A stretch of 23,533 nucleotides of DNA, from assembly GCF_946220915.1 (NCBI RefSeq), contig NZ_CAMIHH010000047.1:1-23533 (forward strand), in the 5' to 3' direction. This DNA comes from an uncultured Flavobacterium sp. Lineage in GTDB: Bacteria > Bacteroidota > Bacteroidia > Flavobacteriales > Flavobacteriaceae. The notes under the pieces are model-generated. The model ran no database searches, was not told the DNA's origin, and saw nothing but the letters and a program-made list of their open reading frames with translations. The translations under genes and the position numbers were made by a program. Positions 6,944 through 14,985 of the stretch are shown here, piece after piece (the first letter of the stretch is position 1; the number at the start of each line of letters is the position of its first letter).

Positions 6944-8167
6944 ATGATTCAGCACATCGATTATTATATTCCGGAGAACGATGATTTAAGGCTCGAAAAG
7001 CTTCGTGAATACAATATTCTTGATACCTACCCGGAGGATGTGTTCGACATTATCGCATCAATGGCGCAGCGCCTGTTTAATACCTCTGGTGCATTTATCA
7101 ATTTTGTAGATAAGGACAGGGTATTCTTTAAATCCAATCTCAGCCCCCTTGCTGCTACTGAGGTGGCCCGTAAGGACAGCCTATGCTCGATAGCCATATT
7201 GCAGGACGATATTTTTATCCTGAATGACACCCACGCCTATCCTGAACTTCTGGACAACCCTTATATTGCGCCAAAAGGCGGCATCCGGTTTTATGCGGGG
7301 GCAACCCTTAAAACACCCGAGGGCTACAACATAGGCACCATTTGCGTTACCGACGACAAACCGGGAGAAACGACGGCAGAAACTGTAGAAATGCTCCGTA
7401 CATTATCCAAAATGGTAATTGACAAGCTGGAAAACCGGCTGCGCTACCGGAAATCAATCGAGGCCCAGGTAAACCTGATGAACATTACGCTGCACGATAT
7501 AAAGAACCCGCTTGCCTCCATTAACCTGGCCAATGACATGCTGAAAAGCGATGCCACCGATGCAGCTAAAATGAACGATGTGATAAAAACATCAGTAAAC
7601 CGCATACAGGCCCGCCTTTCGGAACTACTGACACAATCGGAACTTGAGGAAACCGACCTTTTGCTTAAGATCGAAGAAATAGACATTAATGAAATACTGA
7701 CCAGGCTCTTTAATAATTTCGACCTGCTGGCACGAAGGAAGAAACAGGTCATAGAGTTGAAGTACAACGAATCGCTGCCTAAGATCGAGGCCGACAAGGC
7801 TAAAATATCCGACGTGCTGCACAACCTGGTTAGCAATGCCATCAAATATTCCTATCCCGACTCAAAAATAAAGATAGAGGCACGCGAAGCCGGCTACAAC
7901 CTTCATATTGAAGTGCGCGACGAAGGCCAGGGCCTTGACCGAAACGATGTGCAAAAGCTTTTCATGAAGTTTGCGCAGCTTAGCTCTAAGCCTACGGGAA
8001 AGGAAACTTCTACCGGGCTGGGGCTGTCGATAGCCAAGTCGTTCGTTGAGCTGCACAAAGGCACCATTTATGCCATGAGCCCCGGTAAGGACAAAGGAAC
8101 CACATTTATAGTTTCGCTGCCCATTCGCTACATACCGGACCGCGAACCCCATATTGAGGTCAATTAG
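6944..8167 (+). CDS. soluble GAF-domain sensor histidine kinase (first of a tandem pair)
   Basis: This 407-residue protein has an N-terminal GAF domain (about residues 20-165), a HisKA dimerisation helix with phospho-acceptor H184 (LHDIKNPLAS), and a HATPase_c domain. The N box is HNLVSNAIKYS (N294), G1 is DEGQGL (326-331), the F box KLFMKFAQL, and G2 is TGLGLS (357-362). No membrane segment or signal peptide is present, so it should sense a cytoplasmic cue. The GAF domain keeps two cysteines (C81 in DSLCSI, C134 in GTICV) that are common in this GAF subfamily. No response regulator is encoded nearby, so its partner is unknown. A weak promoter-like TAATTTAG lies at 6881-6888. It is followed after 54 nt by a close paralogue. 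Confidence 0.92.
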   Translation: MIQHIDYYIPENDDLRLEKLREYNILDTYPEDVFDIIASMAQRLFNTSGAFINFVDKDRVFFKSNLSPLAATEVARKDSLCSIAILQDDIFILNDTHAYPELLDNPYIAPKGGIRFYAGATLKTPEGYNIGTICVTDDKPGETTAETVEMLRTLSKMVIDKLENRLRYRKSIEAQVNLMNITLHDIKNPLASINLANDMLKSDATDAAKMNDVIKTSVNRIQARLSELLTQSELEETDLLLKIEEIDINEILTRLFNNFDLLARRKKQVIELKYNESLPKIEADKAKISDVLHNLVSNAIKYSYPDSKIKIEAREAGYNLHIEVRDEGQGLDRNDVQKLFMKFAQLSSKPTGKETSTGLGLSIAKSFVELHKGTIYAMSPGKDKGTTFIVSLPIRYIPDREPHIEVN

Positions 8168-8221
8168 CCAAGAATAGTTGTAAATTAGTACCCACCTGCA
8201 CCACGAACCAAATTATAACAG

Positions 8222-9457
8222 ATGCCAAAACCAACCCCTGAACAGCTTGCGCAAATAGAGCAGCACCGGATCGAAAAGCTCCGTGACTACAGGATACTGG
8301 ATACCCATTCGGAAGATACTTTTGATAAGATATCGCTCATGGCATCGCAGATATTCAACACGCCCAATGCGTTTATCGTTTTTGTGGATGAAAAAAGGGT
8401 ATTCATAAAATCGAACCTCAGCAATACTACTTTTAATGAAGTGCCAAGGGACACAAGCGTGGTATCGCACGTAATTGAGCAGGACGAAGTGGTTGTCATT
8501 AACGACTTTAGGGACTACCCACAATACAAGGACAGCCCTTACATAAAGATAACCAATGGTGCACGCTTTTATGTAGCCGCACCGCTAAAAACCCCCGAGG
8601 GATATAAGGTTGGGGCAATAGTGGTAAGCAACCCTGAGCCGGGAGAAGCAACGCCCACACAGATAGAAATGGTTAAGAGCCTTGCCAAAATAGTGGTGGA
8701 CAAGCTCGAGAACAGGCTGCGCTACCGAAAGACCATTGAGTCGCAGATCGACCTGATGAACATTGCCCTTCACGAAATCAAGAATCCCCTGGCATCGATA
8801 AAGCTGGCCAACGAAGTAATTTCTAAAGATGCCAGCAAAAAAGAGAACATGACCGAAATGATACGGTCATCGGTATCGCGCATAAAATCGAAATTGTCTG
8901 ACCTGCTAAAATACTCGGAGTCAGAAGGGACACAAATAGTCCTGTCAATAGAAGAGATTGACATGGCCGATATCTTTACAAGGCTAAAGAACAGTTTTGA
9001 CCTGCTGGCCGCACGCAAGAGGCAAACCCTGCATTTTGAAATTGAAGAAGGCCTGCCAGCACTGAATGCCGACCGTGTAAAGGTACTGGACATACTGCAT
9101 AACCTGGTAAGCAATGCCATTAAGTATTCTTATGCTAATGCGGAGATATACATCATGGCACGAATGGCCGGGGAAAGCATGGAGATCGAGGTAAGGGACA
9201 ATGGGCAGGGACTTAGCGAAGAGGATTCTGAAAAGCTGTTTACCAAATTCGCCAAGCTCAGCTCCAGGCCAACCGGCAAGGAAACGTCCAACGGGCTGGG
9301 GCTTTCTATAACCAAATCTTTTGTAGAGCTGCATAACGGCAGCATAAGGGCCGAGAGCGCCGGCAAGGACAAAGGGACTTCGTTTATTGTAAACCTGCCG
9401 CTTACTTACCAAAAGGAGCATTTGCACGAATTTCAGTCCCTGACCCGAAATCCTTAA
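8222..9457 (+). CDS. soluble GAF-domain sensor histidine kinase (second of a tandem pair)
   Basis: This 411-residue protein has the same architecture as the gene before it: GAF domain (about 20-165), HisKA with H184 in LHEIKNPLAS, and HATPase_c with HNLVSNAIKYS, DNGQGL, KLFTKFAKL and NGLGLS. The two proteins line up residue for residue without gaps from about residue 15 to about 395, so they arose by tandem duplication. The kinase core is well kept and all boxes are intact, so it should be active. In the GAF domain both cysteines of the first copy are replaced by valine (positions 81 and 134), and the surrounding loop differs most, which suggests a changed signal. No transmembrane segment and no adjacent response regulator are seen. 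Its transcript probably ends at the hairpin at 9532-9562. Confidence 0.92.
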   Translation: MPKPTPEQLAQIEQHRIEKLRDYRILDTHSEDTFDKISLMASQIFNTPNAFIVFVDEKRVFIKSNLSNTTFNEVPRDTSVVSHVIEQDEVVVINDFRDYPQYKDSPYIKITNGARFYVAAPLKTPEGYKVGAIVVSNPEPGEATPTQIEMVKSLAKIVVDKLENRLRYRKTIESQIDLMNIALHEIKNPLASIKLANEVISKDASKKENMTEMIRSSVSRIKSKLSDLLKYSESEGTQIVLSIEEIDMADIFTRLKNSFDLLAARKRQTLHFEIEEGLPALNADRVKVLDILHNLVSNAIKYSYANAEIYIMARMAGESMEIEVRDNGQGLSEEDSEKLFTKFAKLSSRPTGKETSNGLGLSITKSFVELHNGSIRAESAGKDKGTSFIVNLPLTYQKEHLHEFQSLTRNP

Positions 9458-9531
9458 TATATCTGAATAGCCCTGCATCCAGTTTGGCCAGCCAAAAAGA
9501 TTTGCTCCCGAAACCTGTTAGCATCGCACAA

Positions 9532-9562
9532 AAAAGCCTTCCGCATAGCGAAAGGCTTTTAA
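9532..9562. terminator. bidirectional terminator between converging kinase and phosphate transporter genes
   Basis: AAAAGCCTT (9532-9540) pairs with AAGGCTTTT (9552-9560), with an inner CGC/GCG that can extend the stem. The T-run is longer on the minus strand, where it follows the phosphate transporter stop by about 25 nt. On plus it lies about 75 nt after the second kinase. Confidence 0.85.
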
Positions 9563-9585
9563 TATGATATCCACCTGCTATTTTT

Positions 9586-10869
9586 CTATAAGAAAAGGCT
9601 CAGTATCCAATAGATGATGGCTGCGAGCAATGCAGATACCGGTATGGTAAGTACCCAGGCCCATATAAGGTTTACCGTAACGCCCCAGCGCACTGCCGAC
9701 ACACGCTTGGTAAGGCCAACGCCGATAATGGAACCGGTAATGGTGTGGGTTGTACTCACAGGCACTTTAAAATGCTCGGTAACGTATAGGGTAAGCGCAC
9801 CTGCAGTCTCTGCGGTAACGCCTTCAAACGAAGTAACTTTGGTAATCTTGGACCCCATGGTTTTAACGATCTTCCAGCCACCGCTAAGCGTACCTATGGC
9901 AATGGCAGAATAACAGGCCAGAGGTATCCACTCGGGCATTTTGCCTTCTACACCGTCTTTAGGGAGCACCACGTCCAGCCAGTCCGGAAGGCTGTCCTGG
10001 GCAGTACCGCTGGTATGGATGTATACCGCAACTGCAGCCGCTATGATACCCATAACCTTTTGAGAGTCGTTACCCCCATGCCCAAGGCTAAACGATGCCG
10101 AAGACAGCAGCTGCATCCTCTTGAGCCATGATTCGGCCCTTCCAAGGCTCAGAGTGCTGAAGAACAGGCAGAACGTGCTTATGGAGAGTATGATAAAGGC
10201 AACAAGGAACCATTTGATATTGTGCGGCTCGAAGGCCACCGACCAAAATTCCGACTCAAAACGCGGCTTTTTAATGCTTTCATAGCTTACCATATTGAAG
10301 TAAACGAACACTATGGTTGCGATCATGAGCAGTGCTGTGAATATTTTTGGGTAAGGCGTGTCCTTGCGCGATGAGTTAAGGAACCAGATGGAAATAAGGT
10401 ACGATACCAGCGCCCCTATAAGCGGCGCAAGCACTATAAAAGCAATGATTATAAGTACGCCCGACGGGAAACCGCCGTCTTTACCCGGTGTGTACCAGGC
10501 AACAACATCAAAACCGGCGTGGGCGATGGCAGCGCCCGCAAAGCCACCGATAAGGGTATGCGATGAGCTTGAAGGTATGCCAAGCCACCACGTAAGGAGG
10601 TTCCAGATGATGGCCGCAATGACCCCTGCGAGTATTACCACAAGGTTGATATCCATGGTGTGTGCGGTCTTGGCAACGGTATCGGCGACGCCAAACCCAA
10701 ACACCCAATAGGCCAGGAAGTTGAAAAAAGCGGCCCAGACTACAGCCTGGAAAGGCGTAAGCACTTTTGTAGCTACAACGGTAGCAATGGCATTTGCCGC
10801 ATCATGAAAGCCATTGATGTAGTCAAATATAAGCGCCAGTACAATAATTACAATAAGGAGCGTAAACAT
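9586..10869 (-). CDS. inorganic phosphate transporter, PiT family
   Basis: The 427-residue membrane protein belongs to the PiT family of low-affinity, cation-coupled phosphate transporters of the inner membrane. The duplicated family signatures are visible: GFHDAANAIATVVAT near residues 20-33 and SLGHGGNDSQKVMG near 261-274, plus VPVSTTHTITGS near 374. About ten hydrophobic segments are evident. Its partner is the DUF47/PhoU-like gene directly upstream, with 17 nt between them, an arrangement widely seen for bacterial PiT transporters. Unlike high-affinity Pst systems it needs no binding protein. It ends at the strong terminator at 9532-9562. Confidence 0.95.
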   Translation of the reverse strand: MFTLLIVIIVLALIFDYINGFHDAANAIATVVATKVLTPFQAVVWAAFFNFLAYWVFGFGVADTVAKTAHTMDINLVVILAGVIAAIIWNLLTWWLGIPSSSSHTLIGGFAGAAIAHAGFDVVAWYTPGKDGGFPSGVLIIIAFIVLAPLIGALVSYLISIWFLNSSRKDTPYPKIFTALLMIATIVFVYFNMVSYESIKKPRFESEFWSVAFEPHNIKWFLVAFIILSISTFCLFFSTLSLGRAESWLKRMQLLSSASFSLGHGGNDSQKVMGIIAAAVAVYIHTSGTAQDSLPDWLDVVLPKDGVEGKMPEWIPLACYSAIAIGTLSGGWKIVKTMGSKITKVTSFEGVTAETAGALTLYVTEHFKVPVSTTHTITGSIIGVGLTKRVSAVRWGVTVNLIWAWVLTIPVSALLAAIIYWILSLFL

Positions 10870-10886
10870 ACGTGGTAAGCTATGGG

Positions 10887-11531
10887 TTATGAATACTTAA
10901 CGGTCACTGATTCCAGTACGTTGGCAACGCCTTTGCACTTGTCTGATGCCGACTCGAGGGCTGCAAGCACTTCTTTGTATTTGATGATATTTTTGGCATC
11001 GGTCTCATTTTCGAAAATATCGGCTACGGCCTTGTCAAAAACATTGTCCGATTTGTTTTCAAGCTTATTGATCCTTTTGCAGGCTTCGGCAATGCCTTTC
11101 AGGTTTTTCATGTCCTTAAGGTCGGCAACGGCCATTTGTATCAGCTGGCAGCTTTCCAGGGTAATCTCGGTCATTTTCCTTATCGACTTGGTGATCTTCT
11201 CTACCTGGTACAGCCTCATCCTGCTGGCAGCGCCATAAAGATAATCGGCAACATCGTCAATGGCCGAAATAAGGGCGTGGATATCTTCCCTGTCAAAAGG
11301 GGTAATGAAGTTCCGGCTTAGCTCAAGGTTGGTTTTATGTGCAATGTCTTCGATGATGTTTTCCAGTTCTTCGATTTTCCTGAAATAGGCTTCCCTTTCT
11401 TCCTTAGGCACATTAACGGCTTCATGGAGTGTTTCGGCAAGCACTACCAGGTTTTGGGCTGCCTGCTCAAATAGCGGGAAAAATTTCTTGTCTTTGGGTA
11501 CAAGGAACTGAAAAATGCTGTTTATAGACAT
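10887..11531 (-). CDS. DUF47 family protein (PhoU-like phosphate transport accessory)
   Basis: The 214-residue, all-helical protein belongs to the DUF47 / PhoU-like family, which is commonly encoded with PiT transporters and thought to control them. The sequence shows the N-terminal LVPKDKKFFPLFEQAAQNL, the acidic metal-ligand-like E..ENIIEDIAHK, and TPFDREDIHALISAIDDVADYL, a family hallmark. I prefer the ATG at 11531 (MSINSIFQFL) to one seven codons upstream because family members begin close to the FQFLVPK region. The PiT gene follows after 17 nt, so the pair is an operon. A TACCTTTG element at 11550-11557 is a likely promoter. A role in gating or regulating phosphate uptake is inferred from the family and neighbour. 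Confidence 0.9.
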   Translation of the reverse strand: MSINSIFQFLVPKDKKFFPLFEQAAQNLVVLAETLHEAVNVPKEEREAYFRKIEELENIIEDIAHKTNLELSRNFITPFDREDIHALISAIDDVADYLYGAASRMRLYQVEKITKSIRKMTEITLESCQLIQMAVADLKDMKNLKGIAEACKRINKLENKSDNVFDKAVADIFENETDAKNIIKYKEVLAALESASDKCKGVANVLESVTVKYS

Positions 11532-11549
11532 AATATCGATTTTATGGCG

Positions 11550-11557
11550 CAAAGGTA
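11550..11557 (-). promoter_or_regulatory. candidate -7 element of the DUF47-PiT operon
   Basis: On the minus strand this reads TACCTTTG, an exact TAnnTTTG match, 18 nt before the preferred start at 11531. No clear TTG is found at the usual upstream spacing. Confidence 0.4.
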
Positions 11558-11590
11558 TTTTATCAATGTTAAGAAATAGTTAAGAGGTTA

Positions 11591-11598
11591 TAAATTTG
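11591..11598 (+). promoter_or_regulatory. weak candidate -7 element of the carboxyltransferase gene
   Basis: TAAATTTG matches TAnnTTTG exactly but lies about 120 nt before the start at 11718 and has no well-spaced TTG, so it would imply a long leader. It is offered as a possibility only. Confidence 0.25.
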
Positions 11599-11717
11599 GG
11601 GTTACCAATATGCAGTTGCCTGCGATTTTTAAATACTGAAAGATTCTCAATGAACCGTCGTACTTTCAAACGTTTTCGTATTTTAGCGGCTCAAATCATT
11701 AACCCACTGCAAATATA

Positions 11718-13346
11718 ATGGACATTAATTTCAACAAGAACGAAGACCACAATAAACTTCTCCTTTCTGAAATGAAGCAGCGCCTTGCCAAAGTAAAGCT
11801 GGGCGGTGGCGAAAAACGCATAGAAAAACTGCATGCCGAGGGCAAGATGACCGCCCGTGAACGCATTGATTACCTTTTGGACAAAGGCAGCAAGAGCATA
11901 GAGATAGGCGCTTTTACAGGTGATGGCATGTATGCCGAGCACGGCGGCTGCCCAAGCGGCGGCGTTGTAGTAAAGATAGGCTACGTAAGCGGAAAACAGT
12001 GCATGGTCGTCGCTAACGATGCTACCGTAAAGGCCGGCGCCTGGTTTCCCATTACAGGTAAAAAGAACCTGAGGGCGCAGGAGATAGCCATGGAGAACCG
12101 CCTTCCCATTATTTACCTTGTTGACAGTGCAGGGGTGTATTTGCCATTGCAGGATGAAATATTTCCTGATAAGGAGCACTTTGGGCGCATCTTCCGCAAT
12201 AATGCCATTATGAGCAGCATGGGCATTACCCAGATTGCTGCAGTAATGGGCAGCTGCGTGGCGGGCGGGGCTTACCTTCCCATAATGAGCGATGAAGCCC
12301 TGATAGTAGACAAGACCGGGAGCATTTTCCTTGCGGGGAGCTATCTGGTCAAGGCGGCCATTGGCGAAAGCATAGATAACGAAACGCTGGGTGGGGCAAC
12401 CACACATTGCGAAATATCGGGCGTTACGGATTATAAGGCAAAGGACGACAAGGATGCGCTGGACACCATACGGAAGATCGTCAGCAAGATAGGCGACTAT
12501 GACAAGGCTGGGTACAACCGCATCAAGGCTGAAAAGCCTGCCCTGCCAGAAAAGGACATTTACGGCATCATCCCGAAAATGCGCAGTGAACAGTACGATA
12601 TGATGGAAGTCATTAAACGCCTGGTGGACAACAGCGAATTTGACGAATACAAGGCAGGGTACGGCCAGACGATAATAACCGGCTATGCCCGCATAGACGG
12701 CTGGGCTGTGGGTATTGTGGCCAACCAGCGCAAGGTGGTAAAATCTAAAAAAGGAGAAATGCAGTTTGGCGGCGTGATCTATTCGGACAGTGCCGACAAG
12801 GCCACACGCTTTATTGCCAACTGCAACCAAAAGAAGATACCGCTGGTATTCCTCCAGGATGTTACCGGGTTTATGGTGGGGTCCAAGTCGGAACACGGGG
12901 GCATAATAAAGGATGGCGCCAAGATGGTTAACGCCGTGAGCAACTCGGTAGTGCCGAAGTTTACCGTGGTGGTGGGCAATTCTTACGGCGCGGGCAACTA
13001 TGCCATGTGCGGAAAGGCCTATGACCCACGGCTGATATTTGCATGGCCAAGCGCCGAGCTCGCCGTAATGGGCGGTACACAGGCAGCCAAGGTGCTTTTG
13101 CAAATAGAGGCTTCGTCGTTAAAAGCCCGTGGGGAAGAGATTACCCCTGAGAAAGAGGAAGAGCTGTTCAACAAGATAAAAGCCCGTTACGATGCTCAGG
13201 TATCGCCTTACTATGCTGCGGCCAGGTTGTGGACTGATGCCATAATCGACCCGCTGGATACCCGCAAATGGATATCCATGGGCATTGAGGCAGCCAACCA
13301 TGCACCTATCGAAAAGCCCTTTAACCTGGGTGTGATACAGGTATAA
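11718..13346 (+). CDS. acyl-CoA carboxylase carboxyltransferase (beta) subunit, methylcrotonyl-CoA carboxylase-like
   Basis: The 542-residue protein is the carboxyltransferase subunit of a biotin-dependent acyl-CoA carboxylase, which moves CO2 from carboxybiotin to an acyl-CoA. It contains two crotonase-like halves with oxyanion-hole regions at about 178-186 (GSCVAGGAY) and 420-432 (GNSYGAGNYAMCG). The segments FPDKEHFGRIFRNNAIMS, MSDEALIVDKTGSIFLAG and the C-terminal PYYAAARLWTDAIIDPLDTR resemble methylcrotonyl-CoA carboxylase beta (leucine degradation) more than propionyl-CoA carboxylase. No biotin carboxylase or biotin carrier gene lies nearby, so the partner must be elsewhere, and substrate assignment remains tentative. 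It is monocistronic, ending at the strong terminator at 13365-13397. Confidence 0.92.
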   Translation: MDINFNKNEDHNKLLLSEMKQRLAKVKLGGGEKRIEKLHAEGKMTARERIDYLLDKGSKSIEIGAFTGDGMYAEHGGCPSGGVVVKIGYVSGKQCMVVANDATVKAGAWFPITGKKNLRAQEIAMENRLPIIYLVDSAGVYLPLQDEIFPDKEHFGRIFRNNAIMSSMGITQIAAVMGSCVAGGAYLPIMSDEALIVDKTGSIFLAGSYLVKAAIGESIDNETLGGATTHCEISGVTDYKAKDDKDALDTIRKIVSKIGDYDKAGYNRIKAEKPALPEKDIYGIIPKMRSEQYDMMEVIKRLVDNSEFDEYKAGYGQTIITGYARIDGWAVGIVANQRKVVKSKKGEMQFGGVIYSDSADKATRFIANCNQKKIPLVFLQDVTGFMVGSKSEHGGIIKDGAKMVNAVSNSVVPKFTVVVGNSYGAGNYAMCGKAYDPRLIFAWPSAELAVMGGTQAAKVLLQIEASSLKARGEEITPEKEEELFNKIKARYDAQVSPYYAAARLWTDAIIDPLDTRKWISMGIEAANHAPIEKPFNLGVIQV

Positions 13347-13364
13347 TGCGTAACCGTTTGATTG

Positions 13365-13397
13365 AACCTGCAAATTTGGGATTTGCAGGTTTTTTTT
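13365..13397 (+). terminator. strong Rho-independent terminator
   Basis: A perfect 11-bp stem (AACCTGCAAAT at 13365-13375 with ATTTGCAGGTT at 13381-13391) around a 5-nt loop is followed by an 8-T run ending at 13397. It follows the carboxyltransferase stop by 18 nt. Confidence 0.95.
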
Positions 13398-13461
13398 ATA
13401 CCTTTTGCGGTAACCAACCCTGCAAAGATCCAATTTAAAACAGATACCATTAATCAGCCCT

Positions 13462-14127
13462 ATGGAAAATAAGCCTCCACAACTTACCGATACCCAATTG
13501 CAGGAGCTTGCCTCCCAACTCCGCTGTCCCGATGGCGAAGGTGGCGTGAAAGCAGGTGAAATGATGAACTTTACCAATGGCAATATGATCGCCAAAGCCA
13601 TTGAGAGCCTTAATCCCGCGTTTGCCGACAGCGTGCTCGAAATCGGGCCCGGAAACGGCAGCCACGTGAAAGGCATCGTTGACCGGGACGAAAGCATTAC
13701 TTATACCGGGATTGATATTTCGCCATTAATGGTAGACGAAGCAAAAAAACTGAATGCAGGGCTTGAAAATATTTCCTTTCAACTGGCCGATGGCGGCAGC
13801 ATCCCTTTTGGTGAAGGCCGTTTTGACAAGGTACTTACCACCAACACCATATACTTTTGGCAGGATGCACAGGGGTATGCAAATGAAATTGCACGTGTTC
13901 TGGCTAAAGATGGCACCGTAACCATAGGCTTCATTCCCGAAAGCACCATGCGGCACATACCCTTTGCAAAATATGGGTTTACGCTGTACACCATTGAAAA
14001 AGTAGCGGCCTTAGTGGAAGCGGCCGGGCTCGAAGTGGTTTCGGCAGTCACGGAAAAAGAATGGGTAACCAGCAATAGCGGTACGCAGATCGGGAGGGAG
14101 TTTGTAATTTTGAACGCCAAAAAATAA
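13462..14127 (+). CDS. class I SAM-dependent methyltransferase
   Basis: The 221-residue protein has a Rossmann-like methyltransferase core (Methyltransf_11 type). SAM-binding motif I is VLEIGPGNGSH at about residues 58-68, motif II has the acidic residue in YTGIDIS (D85), and motif III/IV is FDKVLTTNTIYFW near 121-133, with a post-core VLAKDGTVTIGF. The N-terminal part (LRCPDGEGGVKAGEMMNFTN) resembles the helical lid of small-molecule methyltransferases of this group. There is no signal peptide, so it is cytoplasmic. The substrate cannot be told. A lipoprotein gene starts 8 nt after its stop, so the two are probably co-transcribed, though a functional link is not evident. Confidence 0.88.
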   Translation: MENKPPQLTDTQLQELASQLRCPDGEGGVKAGEMMNFTNGNMIAKAIESLNPAFADSVLEIGPGNGSHVKGIVDRDESITYTGIDISPLMVDEAKKLNAGLENISFQLADGGSIPFGEGRFDKVLTTNTIYFWQDAQGYANEIARVLAKDGTVTIGFIPESTMRHIPFAKYGFTLYTIEKVAALVEAAGLEVVSAVTEKEWVTSNSGTQIGREFVILNAKK

Positions 14128-14135
14128 CCCGGAAA

Positions 14136-14927
14136 ATGAAGAGATATATTTTCCTTATTGCCCTGCTCCCCCTGCTCTTTTCGTGCAAAAAAGAAGATAA
14201 GCCGGTAACTATTGAGGCCTCGCCTGAAAAAGAAATACCAAAAAGCACAGCTGCTGTGTTCCATTGGCAGGATGAGCTGTGCGATCATAATGGCACTTAC
14301 GACTATAACAAGTATACTGTGAGCCAACTGGAAGGCACCCACTTCCTGGCAAGATGCGCCGGTTCGCTCGACCTTGACGTTTCTACCAATATTTCTTCAC
14401 CCAAGGGATTCGACACTTTTGATAAAGAAGCCCTCGCCGGTGAGCTTGACGAAAAATATAAGGAATGGAAGGAAAAATACAATAGCCTTGACATTGTGCC
14501 GCAGCCTTTTTGGCAAAACCTTCGGATGCAGTTGCTCAAAGCCCTGGACATGCGCTATGAGCTAAAGAAGATAATGCTCGAAAGCTACGATAACCCGCAG
14601 ATATTATTAGACAACCGCTTTGCCAACGGATGCCGGGAATATGGCGAAGCGCTCGCTTCGGGAGACCATGATGCTATCCTTGCGGCATGGAGGGATTTTT
14701 ATGATGAGCTAATAGCTTCAGGTAAAATGCATCCCGATTCGCGCCACGTGTTTGAAGAAAAATACAATTCAGACGACAGGCTGCGCCATGCCATCGCCGA
14801 CCTTTCTACCTATGCGTGGTACAATTGCGCCAACCACCAGATAAAAGACCCCGATACCAATATCAGCTATTTTGGTGAATTTGAAAAACTTTTTATAAAA
14901 GTGGAATCGGAATGCGATGAGCCGTAG
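14136..14927 (+). CDS. lipoprotein of unknown function
   Basis: I do not recognise this 263-residue protein. It begins with a lipoprotein signal (MKRYIFLIALLPLLFSC) whose lipobox LFSC places the lipidated cysteine at residue 17, followed by KKED. After a short acidic linker there is a mostly helical, charged domain with several tyrosine/lysine-rich helices (DEKYKEWKEKYN; ALDMRYELKKIMLES) and five further cysteines spread through the chain, ending in ESECDEP. It should be anchored in an envelope membrane facing the periplasm or the outside. It follows the methyltransferase by 8 nt and precedes the M1 aminopeptidase by 58 nt. Confidence 0.8.
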   Translation: MKRYIFLIALLPLLFSCKKEDKPVTIEASPEKEIPKSTAAVFHWQDELCDHNGTYDYNKYTVSQLEGTHFLARCAGSLDLDVSTNISSPKGFDTFDKEALAGELDEKYKEWKEKYNSLDIVPQPFWQNLRMQLLKALDMRYELKKIMLESYDNPQILLDNRFANGCREYGEALASGDHDAILAAWRDFYDELIASGKMHPDSRHVFEEKYNSDDRLRHAIADLSTYAWYNCANHQIKDPDTNISYFGEFEKLFIKVESECDEP

Positions 14928-14985
14928 TTTTTTGTGTTGTAACAATTTCATACATTTAGTGACCAATTAGCCAAACACACCAGCC

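Noticed and set aside
11691..13103. A 470-codon open frame on the minus strand antisense to the carboxyltransferase
   Set aside because: It lies opposite a gene with strong family motifs, shows no protein-like domain pattern and is rich in His, Tyr and Ala as expected of an antisense frame shadow.
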